Assembly (NCBI GenBank): GCA_018712565.1
Contig: DVGU01000006.1
Location: 1-41,493 of the forward strand
Reading direction: 5' to 3'
DNA length: 41,493 bases
Source of the DNA: Candidatus Faecimonas gallistercoris
Lineage (GTDB): Bacteria; Bacillota_I; Bacilli_A; RF39; UBA660
The stretch's first letter is position 1. Every line of letters starts with the position of its first letter. Made by a program: the position numbers and the translations under genes. Below are positions 18,138 to 27,074 of the stretch, one piece after another. A model generated the notes under the pieces. The model did not search any database. It was not told where the DNA came from and saw nothing but the letters and a program-made list of their open reading frames with translations.

Positions 18138-19818
18138 CACAGCAACACTTTAGAGCCGAAGTTTGCCTTGCACAAGCAAGGTTTTTGGCTGTCAAACTTT
18201 TAATTTGGTTATTTTCATTCATATCTAAATCTATATCAATATCTGGGGTATTAAAATCGTAATATATTTTTAACTTAATATGTTTACGATCACCATTAAC
18301 TTTTTCAACTTCTACTTTTTCAACTAATAAATTTACTAGGTATGCTAAATTTTCCTTTATATCTAATTTTGAATTTAGACTAGTTTCAATAAGTTCTAAT
18401 TTCTTCTTTAACCGTTCTTCCTCAAGATTATTCTTTGATGTTTCACTCAATTGTTTTTGTAGGTTAAATAACTCAACATTTAATTTGTCATTTCTAGTTT
18501 TAAATTCATAGTCATCAATAATACCTTTAATGCTTAAATCTAATAATTTATCTTTTTGCTTTTCAATAACAAGTATTTGTTTATTTATTTCTTCAACATC
18601 TAAATCTGATGTATGATTTTCTATAATATTTTTATATTCTTTCAAAACTAATGAAACATATTGCTTTTTGTTTTTTATAAAGTCAGAAAATAAATCTATA
18701 AATATTTTATCTAAATAAGATTCTTTTATATTAGGTGATGCACATTTTGAAACACCAGAAACTTTATAAGTTCTACAAGCCCATACTGGATTATTTGCTC
18801 TGTTAGAGCCACCATTTCTAATAAAAACTGCACCACAGTCCTTGCAATATAATTTACAAGAATATTTATATTTTTTAATATGTTCTTCTGTATTTAATAT
18901 ATGCCTAGATGGTAATTTTTTTCTTTTTTCGTGTAACAGATTTGCTTTATCCCATAATTCTTCTGATACTATTGCTGGAATACGATCATCTTTATAAATA
19001 ATTTGCTTTTCTTTAGGTACTTTTCTTTTTTTATGAGTTTTGTAATCTTCAACTTCGGTAAGTTTAGCAGTATAATAACCTTTATATCTAGGGTTAGTTA
19101 AAAATTTTGCTAAAGTTGTTTGTGAATATGGTTCGCCTTTAGAGTTTAAATATCCCATTTTGGCTAATTCTAATCCAATTTTTTTAAGCCCCATATTACC
19201 ACTAGCATAAGTAGTAAATAAATATTCTATAATTGGGGCTTCTTTTGGATTTATTTCGTATCTACCATTTTTCTTGAAATAACCAGTTAGATTACCACCA
19301 ATTAGTTTACCATCCTTGATCATTCTGTTTATACCGAATTTAACTCTTTCAGATAGTTTTCGCACCTCATCTTGGGCAAGGCTTGACATAATAGTAAGTC
19401 TAAATTCTGAATCTTCTTGAATAGTATTTAAGTTATCTGATAGGAAATAAACAATTACACCATTTTTTAATAGGTATTCAGTATATTTAATGCTATCAAC
19501 GGTATTTCTTGAAAATCTGGATATTTCTTTTGTCAGTATTAAATCAACTTTTCCAATAGTAGCATCTTCTATCATTTTTAAAAAGGAATCACGATTTTTT
19601 ACTGCAGTACCAGAAATACCCTCATCGATATATCCACGAGTTAATGTCCAGTTTTTGTTTTCCATAATCATTTCTTCAAAATACTTTTGCTGATTTTCTA
19701 ATGAATTTAACTGATCATCTTTATCAGTAGATACACGAGCATAATATCCAACTCTTAAATTCATATCATAAATTGTTTTTCCTTTTCGCAAATCTTCTCT
19801 TGCTTTTTTAATATCCAT
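18073..19818 (-). CDS. Large serine recombinase (site-specific integrase); ORF reads across the junction
   Basis: YARVSTDKDDQLNSLENQ...GYIDEGISGTAVKNRDSF...ILTKEISRFSRN resolvase domain, Recombinase domain, zinc ribbon (CKDCGAVF...CRTY), coiled coil. Confidence 0.95.
   Translation of the reverse strand: MDIKKAREDLRKGKTIYDMNLRVGYYARVSTDKDDQLNSLENQQKYFEEMIMENKNWTLTRGYIDEGISGTAVKNRDSFLKMIEDATIGKVDLILTKEISRFSRNTVDSIKYTEYLLKNGVIVYFLSDNLNTIQEDSEFRLTIMSSLAQDEVRKLSERVKFGINRMIKDGKLIGGNLTGYFKKNGRYEINPKEAPIIEYLFTTYASGNMGLKKIGLELAKMGYLNSKGEPYSQTTLAKFLTNPRYKGYYTAKLTEVEDYKTHKKRKVPKEKQIIYKDDRIPAIVSEELWDKANLLHEKRKKLPSRHILNTEEHIKKYKYSCKLYCKDCGAVFIRNGGSNRANNPVWACRTYKVSGVSKCASPNIKESYLDKIFIDLFSDFIKNKKQYVSLVLKEYKNIIENHTSDLDVEEINKQILVIEKQKDKLLDLSIKGIIDDYEFKTRNDKLNVELFNLQKQLSETSKNNLEEERLKKKLELIETSLNSKLDIKENLAYLVNLLVEKVEVEKVNGDRKHIKLKIYYDFNTPDIDIDLDMNENNQIKSLTAKNLACARQTSALKCCCVDTKQPWLCKNGTTFRKTNLI
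18130..18141. other. Candidate attachment-site core (element/chromosome junction)
   Basis: TGTGT-CA-ACACA: 5-bp arms around a non-palindromic 2-bp centre, where PBP homology starts; within a wider GTTGC...GCAAC pair (18123-18146). Confidence 0.6.
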
Positions 19819-19860
19819 AAAATATCACTCCTTAACTGTGTTCCTAAAACTCAAGACTAG

Positions 19861-20112
19861 TTAGGTTGCTTGAATAGTACCTCCATTATTAGAGTTTGTC
19901 AAATCATCTTGGTATTCTTTTTTTATCTTTGTAAGTCTTGCTATAAGAGATTGTTCCATAGTTTTAAATGTTTTTAAATCTATTACATTATCATCATATA
20001 ATTCTTTATTTACAATTAATCTAAACTCTAATAACTTATACTCAAATGGCAAGTGTTTTGTACTGAATTTAACTTCTATATCGTTATTTTCATACATTAT
20101 GGATTCCTCCAA
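19861..20112 (-). CDS. Small SHOCT-like protein adjacent to recombinase
   Basis: ORF with LKTFKTMEQSLIARLTKIKKEY; small proteins of this type commonly flank ICE recombinases. True start probably MYENN (GGAGG upstream). Confidence 0.55.
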   Translation of the reverse strand: MEESIMYENNDIEVKFSTKHLPFEYKLLEFRLIVNKELYDDNVIDLKTFKTMEQSLIARLTKIKKEYQDDLTNSNNGGTIQAT

Positions 20113-20162
20113 GTTCTTTAAATTTTATGAAACTCAAATTAAAAAAGAACTTATGACTAAAT

Positions 20163-22193
20163 TTAGACATTATCTTTATGTCCTTTCTCTAAAGTTAAGT
20201 CTTGTTCCAAAGGATTCTTCAAATGTATTTCAATAGTAGACTTGCCATTATTACCAGTATCTATTTCTACATGATATACTTCTTTATTAACTTTTCCTTT
20301 TATAAAAGTTGTTTCTTTTGTGGAAAGTGGCTCACTAACTTCAAAACTAGCATAGGTACGGTTATTATTTTCTTTGTATTCAAATATATTTATTTTTTCT
20401 TTTAATAAATCTTGTACTACTTGAACAATGTTTTCTAGTTTTTTTATTTCTTCTTCCCTAAATTTATCATAAGAGGATAATTCTTCTTTATATAAGTCTT
20501 TATTACTTTTATTTCGTAAAAGTCTATCATATTTAGTTTGAATATTCTCAACTGTATAATAAGTATAACTCAAGTCTTTTAACGGTGTTACATTTCGTTT
20601 TAATTCGCCACTAGAGTAACAAGATAACTTTTTATATATAACAGTATCTCTAAATATCGGATAACCAATATTAGGAAATATGATAGTTTTATAATGTAGA
20701 TTTTTTACTTCATCTGGTGTAAGTAGATCACGAGCAATTAGAGAAGTAGATTTATTACCGTTGTAATTCATTAAACTAATTGACTGACTTATTGAATTAG
20801 ATTCTATTGTTTTTTTACCTAATCTTTTGCTAATCGCTTCAGCAGTATCCATTGTATTTGTTTTTAAATAAGCGAGTCCAGAGTTATCAAGAATAATTTG
20901 GGCAACTTCTTTACCATAAACATTGTCTAATTGACTTAAACTTTGAATAAATAAGTGATACCTTAATCCACGAGATCTAGCAACGGATATTATTGATTCA
21001 ATACTGGGTTCAATTAATGGTGGGCAGTTAGAAAATTCATCACATATCCAGTCAATTTCAATGGGTACTTTTTTGTTTTCATTAGAGTTAGCCAATTTTA
21101 CAAGTTCTTTATATAATAATCCTAAAATTATAGTAACAAGCGAATAATATATTTTATCTTCATCTGGAACTATAACATATAGTGCTGATTTAACTTTTCC
21201 TAAAATATTAAAATCAAAATCTGATTTACTAATTACATTAGCAACATTAACGTCATCAAAGATTGCCATTTTCTCTGAAAACACACTAGTAATAGATTTA
21301 TAAGTGTTTTCGCTTGATGATAAAATAGGAATTAAACTGTCTTTAGATTTAGCACCATAAGGCTTTTGCTCAATATAATATTTAAACTTTTTAGAGTTTT
21401 TTTCTTCCATAGTAGAGTTTTGAAATTTACGAATAGAGGTCATAGTTATTTGTTCTCGCTTTACTTTACCATCTTTATATTCTTCCAAAAAAAAGCCAAT
21501 TAGTCCCTCAAGAAGATTCTTGGCACTATTATTCCAAAAAGGATCTTTACCTTGTGATTTATCATAAGTGATCATTGATGCTATGGAAGTAATTAATCTA
21601 TTTGTTTCAGCATAACTAGAAATTGACTTATTTAAATAATCTAATTTTTCTTCTTCATTATCTGTATTATCGGCTTTATTCTCAAATTCAATATACTTTT
21701 CATACTCACAAATAATCGGCTCTAGTATATTGATATGATTAGACAATTCTGGATGTCTAAAATCTATTGTTAAAATTTTATAGCCTCTATCATATAACAT
21801 TTTAGAAGTAACATGATATATTTCGCCTTTAGGATCAGTTACAAAAACACTTCTTGGCTTTTTAGCATTAGCAATAAAACTAATCATTGGAATAACACAA
21901 GTAACACTTTTACCAGATCCACTTGATCCTAAATAAACATAATGGGGAGTTTCTTTATCAAACCATACATGAGTAACACTTTTATCATAATAAACTGGAA
22001 AACCAACTTCATTTATATTAGAAATTTTTTCTTTAGTAAAATTTTTATTAATTTCTGCTTCGGTTGCAAATCTTGCAGATCCATATTCATTATTACTTTT
22101 GATTTTATGTTTTGAAATAATTGGTTCAATATATATAAAACCAACAATAAATAAAATCAATATTAACAATAAAAAAATGAGAGATAAACTCAT
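20163..22193 (-). CDS. Type IV coupling protein (VirD4/TraG)
   Basis: GSSGSGKSVTCVIPMI, VTDPKGEIYHVTSKML, WICDEFSNCP, ARSRGLRYHLFIQSLSQL. Confidence 0.95.
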   Translation of the reverse strand: MSLSLIFLLLILILFIVGFIYIEPIISKHKIKSNNEYGSARFATEAEINKNFTKEKISNINEVGFPVYYDKSVTHVWFDKETPHYVYLGSSGSGKSVTCVIPMISFIANAKKPRSVFVTDPKGEIYHVTSKMLYDRGYKILTIDFRHPELSNHINILEPIICEYEKYIEFENKADNTDNEEEKLDYLNKSISSYAETNRLITSIASMITYDKSQGKDPFWNNSAKNLLEGLIGFFLEEYKDGKVKREQITMTSIRKFQNSTMEEKNSKKFKYYIEQKPYGAKSKDSLIPILSSSENTYKSITSVFSEKMAIFDDVNVANVISKSDFDFNILGKVKSALYVIVPDEDKIYYSLVTIILGLLYKELVKLANSNENKKVPIEIDWICDEFSNCPPLIEPSIESIISVARSRGLRYHLFIQSLSQLDNVYGKEVAQIILDNSGLAYLKTNTMDTAEAISKRLGKKTIESNSISQSISLMNYNGNKSTSLIARDLLTPDEVKNLHYKTIIFPNIGYPIFRDTVIYKKLSCYSSGELKRNVTPLKDLSYTYYTVENIQTKYDRLLRNKSNKDLYKEELSSYDKFREEEIKKLENIVQVVQDLLKEKINIFEYKENNNRTYASFEVSEPLSTKETTFIKGKVNKEVYHVEIDTGNNGKSTIEIHLKNPLEQDLTLEKGHKDNV

Positions 22194-22217
22194 AGTCTAT
22201 CCCTCACTAATTTATTG

Positions 22218-22559
22218 TTATAACTCATAATCCTCCTTGGTCTTATTTAATTCTTTTACCATGTTATCAATAATAGAATTAATATCTTTACGAGTTATAT
22301 TTCTAAAATTTTCATAACCATCTTTAAAATAATAGTTTTCATTTGTATTATGAATATCATCTAACATATATTTAACTCGTTCCCAGCCAGATCTTTCTAA
22401 AGTATTTCTAACCAGTTCTTCTAAATCGTTATTATCGTAAATATCATCTGTATATTCATATAAATTATTTTGATATACAAAGTCCATAAAGTTATCTATA
22501 TCTAAATACATAACATCATCGTTTTCAACACTTTTAAAATTTAATAATTCTTTTATCAT
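22218..22559 (-). CDS. Hypothetical acidic ICE protein
   Basis: Complete ORF in a collinear operon. Confidence 0.55.
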   Translation of the reverse strand: MIKELLNFKSVENDDVMYLDIDNFMDFVYQNNLYEYTDDIYDNNDLEELVRNTLERSGWERVKYMLDDIHNTNENYYFKDGYENFRNITRKDINSIIDNMVKELNKTKEDYEL

Positions 22560-22572
22560 ATAACCACCAGCC

Positions 22573-23025
22573 TTAATCTATTTCATAATCATCATAATTC
22601 TTATCTATGATTTCATTTATTGCTAAATCTAATCCTTTTTTAAGAGTAGGATTATTTCTAATATCTTCATAAGTGAGTTCTAAAGCATCTAGTGTACTAG
22701 ATATATCACGAGTATAACTATATTCGTGATTTTCAAGTTCACTAATAAACATATCTTTGATATAACCAGCACCAGTTTTATCTTTTTCTATTAACTCATT
22801 ATGTTCTTTTCTTATATCTTCCCACAGTTTATTATAAGTATCTAGATCAGTTTTTCTTATATAGCCACCACCACCGATGGAATATATTTTATCAGTATCA
22901 CTTGGCTCTAATCCCCAATTTTTCATACCGTTATCGAATTGCTCTTGATTAAAAGCAAACATTAATGGAAATTCATTAACTCTTTTTTGATGTATTTCTC
23001 TTAATTCATCATACTTATTTTTCAT
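22573..23025 (-). CDS. Hypothetical ICE protein
   Basis: Complete ORF (YDELREIHQKRVNEFPLMFAFNQEQFDNGMKNWGL...), RBS upstream, start overlaps the stop of the preceding small ORF. Confidence 0.6.
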   Translation of the reverse strand: MKNKYDELREIHQKRVNEFPLMFAFNQEQFDNGMKNWGLEPSDTDKIYSIGGGGYIRKTDLDTYNKLWEDIRKEHNELIEKDKTGAGYIKDMFISELENHEYSYTRDISSTLDALELTYEDIRNNPTLKKGLDLAINEIIDKNYDDYEID

Positions 23026-23174
23026 TTATTACCACCATCCTTTAAAATATATATTTTTTTATGATAAATAAGTAAATTTTCAATAGTCTTACCATCTTTA
23101 ATAACTCTATATCTATTTCCCCAAAAACATTTATGTTTCCACCATAAACTATTTAGTATTTGTTTTATTTTCAT
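23022..23174 (-). CDS. Small hypothetical protein (50 aa) downstream of methyltransferase
   Basis: Hand translation MKIKQILNSLWWKHKCFWGNRYRVIKDGKTIENLLIYHKKIYILKDGGNK; start inside the MTase 3' end, stop overlaps the next ATG (ATGA). Confidence 0.55.
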   Translation of the reverse strand: MKIKQILNSLWWKHKCFWGNRYRVIKDGKTIENLLIYHKKIYILKDGGNK

Positions 23175-23904
23175 TAAGCATCAACTCCTTTGTAGTTTCA
23201 TTAATTCTTTTATTAGCAATATCAAAATACTTTTTATTTATTTCAAATCCGATATAATTTCTATTTTCTAAAATACAAGCGACTGCAGTAGTGCCACTAC
23301 CTAAAAAACAGTCCAAAACTAAATCATTTTCTTTTGAACTGTTCCTTATTAATTTTCTAATTAGGGGAAGTGGCTTTATTGTAGGATGCCCATATATTTG
23401 TTTATCTTTAACATTTATAGTAGATAAATATATTGTTTTAGCATCTTCATAATTGCTCGGTTGACAATAACCATTTTTTCTAAAATACAAACAATATTCT
23501 TTGTCGCCTAAATACTTGTTATTGTGTAGGGGCATAGGATTAGTTTTTCCCCATATAATAATTTCTAATTTACAATTAAGTTTATCCATAAAATATTTAA
23601 TGTAGGTAGGTATTTGTCTACCATTACACCAAATATAAATATTAATATTTTTCATAACTCTAATTAATTCATCTAACACCGATAAATCAAATCCATTAAT
23701 TAAATTACTTGCTTTTAATTCATTTTCTAACTTAATTAGTTCTTTGCATAATTTACCAGTTCCTTTTTTACCACCTTTAGTAGAAATATCATAAGGTGGA
23801 TCTATGACAACTAAATCAATAGAATTATCTGGTATTTTTTTAAGACCAATTAGACAGTCCTCATTGTATATTTTATTTACCAGCAAAAGTAGAATTCCTT
23901 TCAT
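23149..23904 (-). CDS. DNA (adenine/cytosine-N4) methyltransferase, orphan
   Basis: DLVVIDPPYDIS and VLDCFLGSGTTAVACILENRNYIGFEI; no restriction gene nearby. True start probably the internal TTG (MLVNKIYNEDC). Confidence 0.9.
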   Translation of the reverse strand: MKGILLLLVNKIYNEDCLIGLKKIPDNSIDLVVIDPPYDISTKGGKKGTGKLCKELIKLENELKASNLINGFDLSVLDELIRVMKNINIYIWCNGRQIPTYIKYFMDKLNCKLEIIIWGKTNPMPLHNNKYLGDKEYCLYFRKNGYCQPSNYEDAKTIYLSTINVKDKQIYGHPTIKPLPLIRKLIRNSSKENDLVLDCFLGSGTTAVACILENRNYIGFEINKKYFDIANKRINETTKELMLNENKTNTK

Positions 23905-24136
23905 AAAAAAAAGTAGGAAGTATATCCCACCTTTGTCTAATTAAATAGCCATAATCTATTTTTAATATATTACTTAATCTATATAAATAAACACTACTAA
24001 CATTTTTTATCTTATCATTTTCAACTTTACTTAAAGTAGAGATTGATATATTAGAAATATTTGATAGTGCTTTCAAAGTTAAATTATTTTTTAATCTTTC
24101 TTGTTTTAATATTTTCCCAATTTTATTTATAAACAT
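23873..24136 (-). CDS. XRE-family HTH regulator
   Basis: IGKILKQERLKNNLTLKALSNISNISISTLSKVEND. Confidence 0.85.
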   Translation of the reverse strand: MFINKIGKILKQERLKNNLTLKALSNISNISISTLSKVENDKIKNVSSVYLYRLSNILKIDYGYLIRQRWDILPTFFYERNSTFAGK

Positions 24137-24163
24137 TCCTCCTTTATTTAAAATTTATTGTAT

Positions 24164-24192
24164 AAAAAAACAGACCATAGTATTATGATCTG
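24164..24192 (-). terminator. Intrinsic terminator
   Basis: Minus strand CAGATCAT-AATACT-ATGGTCTG then TTTTTTT. Confidence 0.75.
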
Positions 24193-24208
24193 CACTATTA
24201 ATTGTAAT

Positions 24209-24385
24209 TTATATAAAACTTTTTTTCAAACCTTTTTTAAATACTAAAATTGCTTTTGCTGTTCCTGTAATTGACATAGTAACTAGCTCATAACCATCTT
24301 GTAACATTTCATTTGCTTTTTCTTCTACTTTTTGTGCCATATCATCTGCCTTTGGTGAATACTCTATAACAACTGTTTTATACAT
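24209..24385 (-). CDS. Small DUF4177-like protein (58 aa)
   Basis: Hand translation MYKTVVIEYSPKADDMAQKVEEKANEMLQDGYELVTMSITGTAKAILVFKKGLKKSFI with upstream GGAGGTGG RBS; below the ORF-track cutoff. Confidence 0.65.
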   Translation of the reverse strand: MYKTVVIEYSPKADDMAQKVEEKANEMLQDGYELVTMSITGTAKAILVFKKGLKKSFI

Positions 24386-24442
24386 TTTTCCACCTCCTAA
24401 TCTATCACAAATTGTAATTTATTACACTAATTATATCAATAT

Positions 24443-25942
24443 TTATTTTTTTGTTAAACCATTTCGTGTTAGTTCATATAAATTGTCTATTACTTCATTA
24501 ATGTATTTTCGATCATGAGATACACTTATAATTGTTCCATTATATTCACTTAATACTTTTCTAATAATTGGATTAGATAAGGGACTAACATTTCTTGTAG
24601 GTTCATCAAGTATTAAAACGTTGCATTTTTCTAATACTAACTTAACAAGAAATAACTTTGCTTTTGTTCCGTTACTTAAATCTTTTATTTTACTAACCAT
24701 TTCTTCTTTCGTAAATTTCATATTACCTAAAAGGATTCTTGCTTTTGTAATTTCCTCTTTATTCCCATATGGTGAAAGAAAATCTAATACATATTCATAA
24801 CTATTTAGAATATCATCATATGTTTGGGGCATATATCCTACTTTAATATCAGTCCTATTTTCTAATTCATTATAAATTATTTTTATTAATGTCGATTTTC
24901 CTACACCATTTTTTCCAATAATACATAGATGTACATTTCCTATTACTTCCAATTTTATATTTTTAGATAAAGTTTTATCATGTACTTTTAACTCATCTAT
25001 ATTTAGAGTAATTATTTTTTTGGTTTTTGGGACCTCAATATTTTCAAAGAAAAAATTAATGCTTTCTTCCACATCAGGAAATTTAGTCAATTCAGTATTA
25101 TCCATTTTTCTTTCTTGCGACTTTAAAGAATGCATTTTCTTTTTTAAAAGTTTAGCACCATGTGGGTCACTTCTTGAAATTGTATTTTGCTGATATTCAA
25201 CTTTTTGCATTATTCTTTGCAGTTTTTCATGTTGCTTGGTAAATTCTCTTTTTTCAGTTCTTGCGACTTGTGTTTGCTTTTCTATTTTTCTAATTCTTTG
25301 CTCAACATATGTATCGTAATCAATTTTTAATAATGTGTGTCTACATTCAGTTTTCTTTTTTATTTGCTCTAAATGAAGAATCATATTAGCTGTATTAGAT
25401 AATAGTGTTTCATCATGAGAAACATACATAATTGGTTTACTTGTACTATTAATAAATTTTTCTAACCACTCTAATGTTTCGATATCTAAATCGTTAGTAG
25501 GTTCATCTAAAAATAAAATATCATATTCATTTAATAATAATTTTAAGATACTAATTTTTACTTTTTCACCACCAGATAATGTATTTATTGTTTGCTCTAA
25601 TATTTCATCACTTAAATTAATTGAATCTAAATTTTTATAAAAATTATTAATTTTATTATAATAGTCTCTTTCATCTATAAATAAAAAATTATAAACTTTT
25701 TTATTTAAATCTTCTTCATTTATAGATTGCTCTAAATAACCTATCCTACTGCCTTTAAAATTAATATTTCCACTTAATTCTACATATTTACATATTCCTA
25801 GAATAGATTTTAATAAAGTTGATTTTCCATTTCCTTCTTCACCTATAATTGCCAATTTATCATTATTATTTAATACTAAGTTTAAATTTTTAATTAAATA
25901 TCTACCATTAATAGATATACTTAAATCTTTTATTTCTAACAT
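24443..25942 (-). CDS. ABC-F family ATPase, ribosomal-protection (antibiotic resistance) type candidate
   Basis: Two ABC domains (GEEGNGKST/LSGGEKVKI/LFLDEPTNDLD; GKNGVGKST/LSNGTKAKLFLVK/LILDEPTRNVSPLS), long charged interdomain linker, no TM helices. Confidence 0.88.
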   Translation of the reverse strand: MLEIKDLSISINGRYLIKNLNLVLNNNDKLAIIGEEGNGKSTLLKSILGICKYVELSGNINFKGSRIGYLEQSINEEDLNKKVYNFLFIDERDYYNKINNFYKNLDSINLSDEILEQTINTLSGGEKVKISILKLLLNEYDILFLDEPTNDLDIETLEWLEKFINSTSKPIMYVSHDETLLSNTANMILHLEQIKKKTECRHTLLKIDYDTYVEQRIRKIEKQTQVARTEKREFTKQHEKLQRIMQKVEYQQNTISRSDPHGAKLLKKKMHSLKSQERKMDNTELTKFPDVEESINFFFENIEVPKTKKIITLNIDELKVHDKTLSKNIKLEVIGNVHLCIIGKNGVGKSTLIKIIYNELENRTDIKVGYMPQTYDDILNSYEYVLDFLSPYGNKEEITKARILLGNMKFTKEEMVSKIKDLSNGTKAKLFLVKLVLEKCNVLILDEPTRNVSPLSNPIIRKVLSEYNGTIISVSHDRKYINEVIDNLYELTRNGLTKK

Positions 25943-25983
25943 ATTATGCCTCCTTTTTGTTCGGCATAATCAAAGTTTATGCC
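25943..25983 (-). promoter_or_regulatory. Three-segment RNA switch overlapping ABC-F RBS
   Basis: Minus strand GGCATAA (25977-25983), TTATGCC (25963-25969), GGCATAAT (25943-25950) overlapping AAGGAGGCATAATATG. Confidence 0.7.
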
Positions 25984-25987
25984 TGAC

Positions 25988-26008
25988 TCATATCATTAAT
26001 ATTCTCAT
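25988..26008 (-). CDS. Putative leader peptide MRILMI upstream of ABC-F gene
   Basis: GAGAGGTGATAAC then ATG AGA ATA TTA ATG ATA TGA; immediately upstream of the switch segments. Confidence 0.6.
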   Translation of the reverse strand: MRILMI

Positions 26009-26056
26009 GTTATCACCTCTCTAAAAATTACTATTTTTTGCTTTGCTTACATTTAT

Positions 26057-26062
26057 ATTATA
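26057..26062 (-). promoter_or_regulatory. Probable -10 box (TATAAT) of ABC-F leader transcript
   Basis: GTGTTATAATATAAATG on the minus strand; -35 weak. Confidence 0.45.
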
Positions 26063-26093
26063 ACACTTTTTTTATTTTTTTGCAGCCTTATCA

Positions 26094-27074
26094 TTAACAA
26101 ATATATTTATGATGTGATACTTTTACATTGGACTGTTTTACCATAGCATAGTGCATTGTACTATCTATTTTAGTGTGCCCCAAAAGTTTTTGTACTTGTT
26201 CAATAGGCATACCTTTATCTATGGCTTTTGTTGCCAATGTTCTTCTAAATTTATGAGGATGAACTTTTGGAATATTAAGTCTTTTTCCTAAATTTCTAAG
26301 TCGTATTTCAACACCAGAAATATTAAGTCTGTTGAAAGGTTTAATTAATGATACAAATAATGCAGAATTATTATCATTTCTACTTTCAAGATACTTTAAT
26401 AAATGAAGTTTTGATCTAGCATCAAAATAAACCTCTCTTTCTTTGTTTCCTTTACCTAGTACAATACAAGATTGATTTACAAAGTCAATATCTTTAATAT
26501 CTAAATTAACTAATTCACCAACTCTGATACCAGTAGATGATAAAAAATCAATCATTGCTAAATCTCTTATACAATAACACCCATCTCTTAATTTCTCTAA
26601 ATTTTCATCACTATATGTTTCTTTAATTGTTACTTGAGTTTTTATTTTATGAATTCTCCTTATAGGACTTTTTATAATGTAATTTTCATTTTCTAACCAA
26701 GAAAAAAAACTAGATAATATTCTTCTTATATTATCTATTGTTACATTACTACAATTATGATTATTTTGATAGTTAGATAAATATTGTCTTATATCATTAG
26801 TATCAATTAGTTTTATATTTTTGTCTATTTGCAATACCATATCATCAACTGTTTTTTTATAATACTCAACTGTTCTATTAGAACAACCCTCAAGTTTTTT
26901 AGAAGATAAAAATAAATTGCTATAATCTATTTTTTCTTCTTTTATATCTTCTATTTCTGTAATACTTACATTATAAAAATAATGTTCTAGCACTTGTCTT
27001 AAATTTTCTAATTGATAATTATTAATAAATTTTCCCATGTCAGAAATTACATTACTGATAATTATATCTTTCAT
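26094..27074 (-). CDS. Tyrosine recombinase/XerC-D-like integrase
   Basis: TGIRVGELVNLDIKDID, HPHKFRRTLATKAIDKGMPIEQVQKLLGHTKIDSTMHYA (R..HxxR..H..Y). Confidence 0.93.
   Translation of the reverse strand: MKDIIISNVISDMGKFINNYQLENLRQVLEHYFYNVSITEIEDIKEEKIDYSNLFLSSKKLEGCSNRTVEYYKKTVDDMVLQIDKNIKLIDTNDIRQYLSNYQNNHNCSNVTIDNIRRILSSFFSWLENENYIIKSPIRRIHKIKTQVTIKETYSDENLEKLRDGCYCIRDLAMIDFLSSTGIRVGELVNLDIKDIDFVNQSCIVLGKGNKEREVYFDARSKLHLLKYLESRNDNNSALFVSLIKPFNRLNISGVEIRLRNLGKRLNIPKVHPHKFRRTLATKAIDKGMPIEQVQKLLGHTKIDSTMHYAMVKQSNVKVSHHKYIC

Noticed and set aside
18138-18140. GTG at 18140 as a real start of the PBP fragment
   Set aside because: No RBS and it lies on the predicted recombination core; fragment lacks the SxxK domain.
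20111-20152. 9-bp inverted repeat AAGTTCTTT/AAAGAACTT upstream of the SHOCT-like gene
   Set aside because: No T run or alternative pairing seen; may be chance in AT-rich DNA, too weak to call.
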